Source: Salinibacterium amurskyense (GTDB lineage Bacteria > Actinomycetota > Actinomycetes > Actinomycetales > Microbacteriaceae). Taken from it: DNA of 64,000 nucleotides. A program made the translations under genes and the position numbers. The DNA is taken from NCBI RefSeq assembly GCF_002797685.1, contig NZ_PGFH01000001.1:1798001-1862000 (forward strand), written 5' to 3'. Each line of letters starts with the position of its first letter. Position 1 is the first letter of the stretch. Below the pieces are notes generated by a model, which worked only from the letters and a program-made list of their open reading frames with translations, searched no databases and was not told where the DNA came from. Positions 58,996 through 64,000 of this stretch are shown piece by piece.

Positions 58996-59712
58996 ATGAC
59001 GACTGATTCGCTGTTCACATCGAACTCGTCGCCCTCCATTGAGCGCCGCGGACTGCGCGACCACGTCTACGACCGCGTGCTGGACGTGCTTCTCGGGCCG
59101 GGCGTTGAGCCAGGGTCTCGCCTCTCGATCGACACGATAGCTCGTGACCTCGGCGTCTCCCCCACCCCGGTGCGCGAAGCCCTTGTCCAGCTCGAGCGCA
59201 CCGGCCTCGTTTCCCGTGTAGCCAACAAGGGATACACGGTTGCCGAACCCCTCGCAGCAGACCAGCTCGAGTCGCTATTCGATGCTCGGCTTGTGCTGGA
59301 ATCGGGATCTGCTGCAATCGCTGCGCGGAATCCGGAAAGCATCCTTCCAGCGCTCGAAGAAGCACTAGCCGAACATCTCAAACTCACGGCGGCAGTTCAT
59401 GACGCCTCGGAGGCCGGGGATATTCCGCTCGAACTCCTTCGTGAGTACTTCGCTGCGGACTGGAATTTTCACCACCTGATCTTCGAACACACTCACAATC
59501 CCTTCTTGATCGACATGTCGGAAGCAATCTCGACTCGCGTCCATCGGATGCGACAAACCGTCGCCACAGGCGTGAGCGATGCAGAAGAAGCAACTGCGGA
59601 GCATCGTGCCATTCTTGACGCTTTCTCTCAGGGGCCCGAAGCAGTCGAGGCTGCTATGCGTAGCCACATTCTCAAGGTGCGCGATCGCGCTCGCGATGAT
59701 TCCGTCCGGTAA
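58996..59712 (+). CDS. GntR-family (FadR-type) regulator
   Basis: Regulator of 238 aa. The winged helix-turn-helix spans about residues 15-85 (LRDHVYDRVLDVLLGPGVEP, IARDLGVSPTPVREALVQLE, LVSRVANKGYTVAEPL). The C-terminal FCD domain follows (LFDARLVLESGSAAIAARNP, FHHLIFEHTHNPFLIDM, EHRAILDAFSQGPEAVEAAM), which binds a small organic effector, often with a metal. GGGAAGG precedes the ATG. Its position in the middle of the polyol cluster makes it the local regulator. Confidence 0.92.
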   Translation: MTTDSLFTSNSSPSIERRGLRDHVYDRVLDVLLGPGVEPGSRLSIDTIARDLGVSPTPVREALVQLERTGLVSRVANKGYTVAEPLAADQLESLFDARLVLESGSAAIAARNPESILPALEEALAEHLKLTAAVHDASEAGDIPLELLREYFAADWNFHHLIFEHTHNPFLIDMSEAISTRVHRMRQTVATGVSDAEEATAEHRAILDAFSQGPEAVEAAMRSHILKVRDRARDDSVR

Positions 59713-59994
59713 GTAACACAACTCTCTCCAAAGGTTTCGGAGCGCTTTCGCGCGCATCCGGTGGCTTGCAACCAGCCCGCCCCAGCTCGACCCTTCCGCC
59801 TTCGCCGAGCACTGTATAGGTGTCTCGCCTGGGTGCCGCTTTGCGGGGCCGCAGACGCCTAGATCTGGGCAATCGCTCCGGTTTCGGCGATGCTGCTGAC
59901 GGTTCATCTTGCGTCCGATTCGAAAGATGCTATATGATCTACGATTAGATGCATCGGGTGAATAAGCCCGAGAATCAACAAAGGAGTTGGCAAT
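59713..59994. other. 282-base intergenic region with possible GntR site
   Basis: No open frame is supported. AGGTGTCT (59818-59825) and AGACGCCT (59863-59870) could form a terminator-like hairpin after the GntR gene. Nearer the SDR gene, ATCTACGATTAGAT (59937-59950) has 5-bp arms around CGAT. CTATATGATCTACGA (59930-59944) resembles CTATAGTATCTTTGA (55862-55876) in front of the kinase gene, so a shared operator or promoter element is possible. AAAGGAG precedes the next gene. Confidence 0.5.
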
Positions 59995-60759
59995 ATGGAT
60001 TTCCCCACCGAACGCACCGTAATCGTCACCGGAGCAGTGTCTCCCCGCGGAATCGGTCGCTACACGGCGTCCTATCTGGCAGAGCGCGGCTGGAACATCG
60101 GAGTGATCGATGTCGACCACGACAGCTCCGTTGCAGTAGCCGAAGAGCTCGCAACCACTTACGGCGTCAAGGCCCTCGGCTATGGCGCGAACGTCACCGA
60201 CCCTGAGTCAGTGGATGCCGCCATCACCTCCTTCGAAGCCGGCCTTCCCCAGATCGTTGCTTTGGCCAACATCGCGGGTGTCAGCTCCCCCGTGCCGTAC
60301 CTCGAGGTCACTCCTTCTGAGTGGTCGCGCGTGATGTCGATCAACCTCGATGGCGTTCACAATGTCTCGCAGCGCGTCGCTCGCATTTTGGTTGCCAACC
60401 GCATCGGTCGCATCGTCAATATTTCTTCCGTTTCCGCCCAACGCGGTGGCGGCACGTTCAGCAAGACTCCGTACTCGGCGTCGAAGGCTGGCGTGATCGG
60501 CCTGACTCGTTCGGTTGCCCGCGAGCTCGGTGAGTTCAACATCACCGTCAACGCAATTTCTCCTGGTCCGATCGACACGGACATCATGGGCGGCACACTT
60601 TCGGATGCTCGCAAAGATGAGCTGACACAAGATCTGCTCACGAGCCGAATTGGTACGCCGCGGGATATCGCCGCAGCCATCCACTTCCTCATTGGCGAAG
60701 AGACCGGCTACATCACAGGCCAGACTCTCAACGTCGACGGCGGACTTTACCTTCACTAA
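59995..60759 (+). CDS. SDR-family polyol dehydrogenase-like protein
   Basis: Short-chain dehydrogenase of 254 aa. It has VIVTGAVSPRGIGRYTASYL (cofactor loop with an inserted SP pair), LANIAGVSSPVPYLE, NISSVSAQRGGGTFSKTPYS, then ASKAGVIGLT (catalytic Tyr and Lys) and NAISPGPIDTDIMGG. In the tetritol setting it is a candidate for oxidising a four-carbon polyol to erythrulose, like D-threitol dehydrogenase. AAAGGAG precedes the ATG. Substrate is inferred from context. Confidence 0.88.
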   Translation: MDFPTERTVIVTGAVSPRGIGRYTASYLAERGWNIGVIDVDHDSSVAVAEELATTYGVKALGYGANVTDPESVDAAITSFEAGLPQIVALANIAGVSSPVPYLEVTPSEWSRVMSINLDGVHNVSQRVARILVANRIGRIVNISSVSAQRGGGTFSKTPYSASKAGVIGLTRSVARELGEFNITVNAISPGPIDTDIMGGTLSDARKDELTQDLLTSRIGTPRDIAAAIHFLIGEETGYITGQTLNVDGGLYLH

Positions 60760-60858
60760 CGATCGGGCTCACTTCAGCAATCGCTGAGTTATCCGTTCTC
60801 TTTTCCCTTCTGCACTTTCGCCCGGCTACGGTCGCGCCATAAACGTAAGGACAATGAC

Positions 60859-61797
60859 GTGTCCGCTTATACCGCCGAAAATTGGCCCATCACCAGCTGC
60901 ATGCTGGGGCTGGATACCACCACGCGCAATGGAACGCCTGCCCAAGTTGCGGGTCCAGAATTCTGGAAAAAGCAGCTCGCCAAGATTGCGAACCAGGGTT
61001 TCACGAATGTGGAGCTGTCTGACGCGTGGCTGAAGCCTGCTTTGTTGAGCAGCGGCGAACGGGCCGAGCTGGTTTCCATCGCAGCAGAGCTCGGGATGAA
61101 GATTCCGTCAGTTCACATCCAGCGAGTCAGCGTGATTGAGCCGGGAAAGGAAGCCGAGAACCTGGCGTACCAACACGCCTCAATCGACGCTGCAGCGGAG
61201 ATGGGCATCAGCGTCTATTCCACAGGGTTGCACCAGCCGTTCAACAAGGCTCAGCGTGACGCTCTCTGGTTCTGGAATGGACAGGGCCCGATTGACCCGG
61301 TCGGCGACACCGAGGTCTGGAATACGGCAGTCACTCGCATTCGGGAGCTCGCTCGTCACGCTCAAGACCTCGGAATGATCACGTCGCTTGAGATGTACGA
61401 AGATACCTACATCGGCTCTTCCGATAGCGCTGTTCGTTTCGTTGAGGATGTCGGAACCGACCTCGTCGGCATCAACCCTGATGTCGGCAACTTGGTTCGA
61501 CTGCATCGCGAGGTTGAAGACTGGCGCGAGACCTATGCCAAGACTCTCCCCTACGCCAACTACTGGCACCTCAAGAACTACACCCGCGACGAGGCTGCCG
61601 ACCACTCCTACTACGCAACCGCCCCGAGCACGCTGCGTGACGGCGTTATCAACTACCGCGAGGTAGTCGAACTCGCTGTTTCGTTGGGATACAGCGGGAT
61701 TCTTACATGCGAGCACTATGGTGGCGATTCGATCAGCGTGTGCGGCGAGAACCAACGCCATCTCCGCGGGCTGCTTGCCGAAACCCTGGCTAGCTAG
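60859..61797 (+). CDS. Sugar isomerase/epimerase, xylose-isomerase-like TIM barrel
   Basis: TIM-barrel protein of 312 aa. Metal-ligand regions are visible: SLEMYEDTYIG (Glu), GINPDVGNLVRLH (Asp), YWHLKNYTRD (His) and ILTCEHYGGDS (Glu). The family includes ketose epimerases and hydroxypyruvate isomerases. Translation starts at GTG with AAGGA eight bases before. It may interconvert ketotetroses or another sugar taken up by the importer encoded downstream. Confidence 0.87.
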   Translation: MSAYTAENWPITSCMLGLDTTTRNGTPAQVAGPEFWKKQLAKIANQGFTNVELSDAWLKPALLSSGERAELVSIAAELGMKIPSVHIQRVSVIEPGKEAENLAYQHASIDAAAEMGISVYSTGLHQPFNKAQRDALWFWNGQGPIDPVGDTEVWNTAVTRIRELARHAQDLGMITSLEMYEDTYIGSSDSAVRFVEDVGTDLVGINPDVGNLVRLHREVEDWRETYAKTLPYANYWHLKNYTRDEAADHSYYATAPSTLRDGVINYREVVELAVSLGYSGILTCEHYGGDSISVCGENQRHLRGLLAETLAS

Positions 61798-61884
61798 ACC
61801 GTTGATCTGACAACCACCCCGCCCGACCCTCGACGTTAGAGAACCGGCGAATCCCGAAGTGATTTTGCCACGACCCAGGAGACA

Positions 61885-61929
61885 ATGATGACTCTCAGCA
61901 TCAACCGAACCGCTGGACTTTCAGCGTGA
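61885..61929 (+). other. Mini-ORF (14 aa) with its own ribosome-binding site
   Basis: AGGAG at 61877-61881 is followed by an ATG at 61885 and a frame reading MMTLSINRTAGLSA. Its stop overlaps the GTG start of the permease gene (GTGA). It could be a leader peptide that couples translation of the permease. It may instead be a remnant of another gene start. It is in a different frame from the permease. Confidence 0.5.
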
Positions 61930-62906
61930 CCGCGACAGTAGCCGAGCAGCGTACGCCGCGCTCGGGGTGGAGCAAGTTCGTTGCCACATATCGCATTGAG
62001 GCAGCTATGTTGGGTGCGCTTGTCGTGCTCGCTGTTGTGTTGACGATCATTGAGCCGCGCTTCTTGTCATCGTCAAATATGCAGAACATCCTGTCGCAGG
62101 TCATGGTGTTGGGCATCATCGCGATCGGGCAGACACTGGTCGTCCTCACGGGCGGCATTGACTTGTCGGTCGGTGGCATCGCTGCCGTTTCCATTGTGAT
62201 GGGCGGCTTAGTCATGCCGAGTGCCGGCGTTCTCGTTGGCGTCAGCGTCATGTTGCTCGTCGGACTGCTGGCGGGGCTCGTCAACGGAATCCTAGTCGCC
62301 TACGTCAAACTCGCGCCGTTCATTGTGACGCTCGGGATGATGTCGATCACTGCGTCGCTGGCGTATGTGCTCTCTGACGGCCGCTCGATCTTCAACTTGC
62401 CCGACGCATTCGCCTTCTTTGGCAAAGGCAACATTGCCGGCGTCAAGTTTTACGTGATCGTTTTCGTCGTGCTCTACATCGCCGCCCACATTTTCCTCAC
62501 CCGCAGCAAGCCGGGTCGATTCATTTATGCGATCGGCTCGAACCCTGAGGCAGCTCGCCTTTCGGGCATCCGGGTCTCCTTCTATCAGGTGATCCCCTAC
62601 GCCGTCACGGGTCTGCTCTGCGCTTTGGCGATGACGATCGAGTCGTCTCGACTCGGCACCATCGACCCCAACACGGGTAGCGGTTTCGAGCTGACCACGA
62701 TCGCCGCCGTCGTCATCGGTGGCGCTTCGCTCATGGGCGGCAAGGGCAGCGTGCTTGGCACACTCATCGGGATCTTCCTCATCGGCGTTCTTCAGAACGG
62801 GCTCAACATCATCGGTGTCAACGCCTTCTGGCAGGGCACCGCGCTGGGAACTGTGATCATCCTCGCGGTCGTCCTCGACCGGTTGGTCCGCGTTCGCAAG
62901 CGGTAA
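61926..62906 (+). CDS. Ribose-type ABC transporter permease (RbsC-like)
   Basis: Membrane subunit of 326 aa with about eight to ten helices. RbsC-family features are MVLGIIAIGQTLVVLTGGID followed by LSVGGIAA, LAPFIVTLGMMSITASLAY, YAIGSNPEAARLSGIRV and TIAAVVIGGASLMGGKGSVL. It would import a sugar or polyol. The start is a GTG that overlaps the mini-ORF stop, with no ribosome-binding site of its own at good spacing. Confidence 0.92.
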   Translation: MTATVAEQRTPRSGWSKFVATYRIEAAMLGALVVLAVVLTIIEPRFLSSSNMQNILSQVMVLGIIAIGQTLVVLTGGIDLSVGGIAAVSIVMGGLVMPSAGVLVGVSVMLLVGLLAGLVNGILVAYVKLAPFIVTLGMMSITASLAYVLSDGRSIFNLPDAFAFFGKGNIAGVKFYVIVFVVLYIAAHIFLTRSKPGRFIYAIGSNPEAARLSGIRVSFYQVIPYAVTGLLCALAMTIESSRLGTIDPNTGSGFELTTIAAVVIGGASLMGGKGSVLGTLIGIFLIGVLQNGLNIIGVNAFWQGTALGTVIILAVVLDRLVRVRKR

Positions 62907-62952
62907 TTTTTCACCCGCACAAACACAGCAACACACATATCAAAGGAGAATC

Positions 62953-63954
62953 ATGCGTGTATCTAAACCCATCATCGCCGCAGCGGCTATGGCAGCGTCA
63001 GCGCTGGTGCTGACCGGCTGCTCTATCGATGGAGCCGACTCAAGTGGTGCAAACCCTGAGATCACGGTTGCGGGGTGTGAGGGCGCCAACGTCGCGTACA
63101 TCACCTCCGCGACGAGCGTGGCCTTCTGGCGTTCGCTGTCAGTCGGCATCCAGGATGCTGCGGCAGACGCTAACGCTGAGGTCACGGTCTACGATTCAGA
63201 CAACAGCCAGAGCAAGCAGCTTCAGAATGCTCAAGATGCGATTACTGCTGGCGTTGACGCCATCATCTTGTCGCCGACTGACACTGCCTCGGCTCCGGCC
63301 GTGCTGGATGCAGCTTCTGCTGCCGGCGTTCCCGTCATCATCGCTGATATTGGCACCGATAGCGGCGACTATGTCTCGCTGATCAAGACTGACAACGTTG
63401 CAGCGGCAGAGGGTGCCGGGGAAGAGCTCGTCGCAGCCCTGCAGGCCGCAGGGTTCGACGAGGGCGAAGTTGGCATCATTGGCATCTCGCAGACTCGCCA
63501 AAACGGCAAGGACCGCACCGAAGGGTTCTCCGGGCCGGTTGAAGCAGCGGGATACACCATCGTGCCCCTGTTGGAATCAGCTGATTACACCCGTTCGGAA
63601 AGCCTCGGATTCACTCAGGACCTCCTGGCTGGACACCCTGACCTTCTCGGCATCTTCACCGAGCACGACGAAGCAACTCAGGGCGCGCTGACCGCAATCG
63701 ATGGAGCAGAAACCCCCATCGTTGTTGGCTTCGACGGCAGCCCCGATACGCTGGCATCCATCAAGGCGGGTGACGTAGCCGCTGCAGCGATGCAGCAGCC
63801 CGTGCTGATGGGTCAAGAAGCTTTCACGGCAGCGTGCAGCTTCCTTGACGGCGAAGACGTTGATGCAGAGATCAGCGTCGAGACGATCTTGGTCACGACC
63901 GAGAACGTGCTCGCCATCGAAGACCAGGTACAAGACACCGTTTTCAAAGAGTAG
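62953..63954 (+). CDS. Sugar-binding lipoprotein of the ABC importer (RbsB-like)
   Basis: Periplasmic-binding-protein-type lipoprotein of 333 aa with lipobox ALVLTGC (Cys23). The mature protein follows the RbsB pattern: VAFWRSLSVGIQDAAADANA, then DAITAGVDAIILSPTDTAS, VPVIIADIGTDSGDYVSLIK, and GIFTEHDEATQGALTAIDGA. It would deliver the sugar or polyol to the RbsC-like permease. AAAGGAG precedes the ATG. Confidence 0.93.
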   Translation: MRVSKPIIAAAAMAASALVLTGCSIDGADSSGANPEITVAGCEGANVAYITSATSVAFWRSLSVGIQDAAADANAEVTVYDSDNSQSKQLQNAQDAITAGVDAIILSPTDTASAPAVLDAASAAGVPVIIADIGTDSGDYVSLIKTDNVAAAEGAGEELVAALQAAGFDEGEVGIIGISQTRQNGKDRTEGFSGPVEAAGYTIVPLLESADYTRSESLGFTQDLLAGHPDLLGIFTEHDEATQGALTAIDGAETPIVVGFDGSPDTLASIKAGDVAAAAMQQPVLMGQEAFTAACSFLDGEDVDAEISVETILVTTENVLAIEDQVQDTVFKE

Positions 63955-63969
63955 ACATCGAGAACTGGC

Positions 63970-64000
63970 ATGACTGTTAACATTCCACTCCTCGAAGCTT
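63970..64000 (+). CDS. Start of a gene cut by the window end, probably the importer ATPase
   Basis: ATG at 63970 opens a frame reading MTVNIPLLEA to the end of the window. It lies 15 bases after the binding-protein stop. The importer lacks its ATP-binding subunit so far, and RbsA-like proteins often begin this way, so it is the likely candidate. Only ten residues are visible. Confidence 0.5.
   Translation, partial: MTVNIPLLEA

Noticed and set aside
1-64000. CRISPR arrays, insertion sequences, prophage or integrative elements
   Set aside because: No spaced direct repeats, transposase, integrase or att-like repeats were seen in the sequence.

Overview
The window is GC-rich, densely coded DNA from a high-G+C Actinobacterium. 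The best guess is Microbacteriaceae, because of the gene families present (Rv2578c-type radical SAM protein, DUF1206, DUF4395, fused DhaK-DhaL), the actinobacterial LexA box and the many genes that look leaderless. This placement is inference; no rRNA, tRNA or other taxonomic marker is present. I see no CRISPR array, insertion sequence, phage gene or att site. No gap without a gene exceeds 300 bases; the longest is 59713-59994.

Layout. 1-10.6 kb: mixed housekeeping and stress genes (S4 RNA-binding protein, DsbA-CcdA thiol pair, ArsR-SRPBCC module with a decayed DUF4287 gene, SOS-box radical SAM gene, TetR-DsrE pair with twin palindromic operators, LLM monooxygenase and flavin reductase). 10.6-24.9 kb: one long minus-strand operon of 14 genes that starts with an IclR regulator. 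It encodes a dipeptide-type ABC importer, an N-acyl-D-amino-acid deacylase, a D-serine dehydratase/D-threonine aldolase-like PLP enzyme, a HemL-like class III aminotransferase, a Gfo/Idh/MocA oxidoreductase, an unrecognised TIM-barrel-like protein, an amidohydrolase, RidA and an FAH-family hydrolase. Several genes overlap by ATGA or GTGA, so they are probably made together to import and degrade an N-acylated or D-configured amino compound.

25-32.5 kb: NYN-LOTUS protein, second LLM oxidoreductase, alpha/beta hydrolase, cation/proton antiporter, PQ-loop protein, CSD-DUF1294 fusion, beta-lactamase-like hydrolase. 32.5-36.5 kb: a persulfide-stress locus. A CstR-like repressor with two operators diverges from two Cys-rich microproteins, a CstB-like persulfide dioxygenase-rhodanese, a TauE/SafE exporter, DUF4395 and a rhodanese lipoprotein. 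36.5-55.7 kb: redox, envelope and regulatory genes, including a thioredoxin reductase-like/methyltransferase fusion, a RimK-RCK_C fusion divergent from a RimB-like protease, a baeRF-type protein, a lipid-phosphate cluster (two PAP2 phosphatases and a diacylglycerol kinase), an orphan LuxR-type response regulator with a FUSC exporter, CsbD, and a thioredoxin-DUF4395 pair.

55.9-64 kb: a four-carbon polyol/ketose catabolic cluster (fused DhaK-DhaL kinase, RpiB-like and TIM-like isomerases, GntR regulator, SDR dehydrogenase, xylose-isomerase-like enzyme) with a ribose-type ABC importer whose third subunit starts at the window edge. Kinase plus RpiB-like plus TIM-like isomerase matches the known actinobacterial erythritol/threitol route.

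At least 15 genes carry a TANNNT hexamer 6-8 bases before the start codon and no Shine-Dalgarno sequence, so leaderless mRNAs are probably common here.
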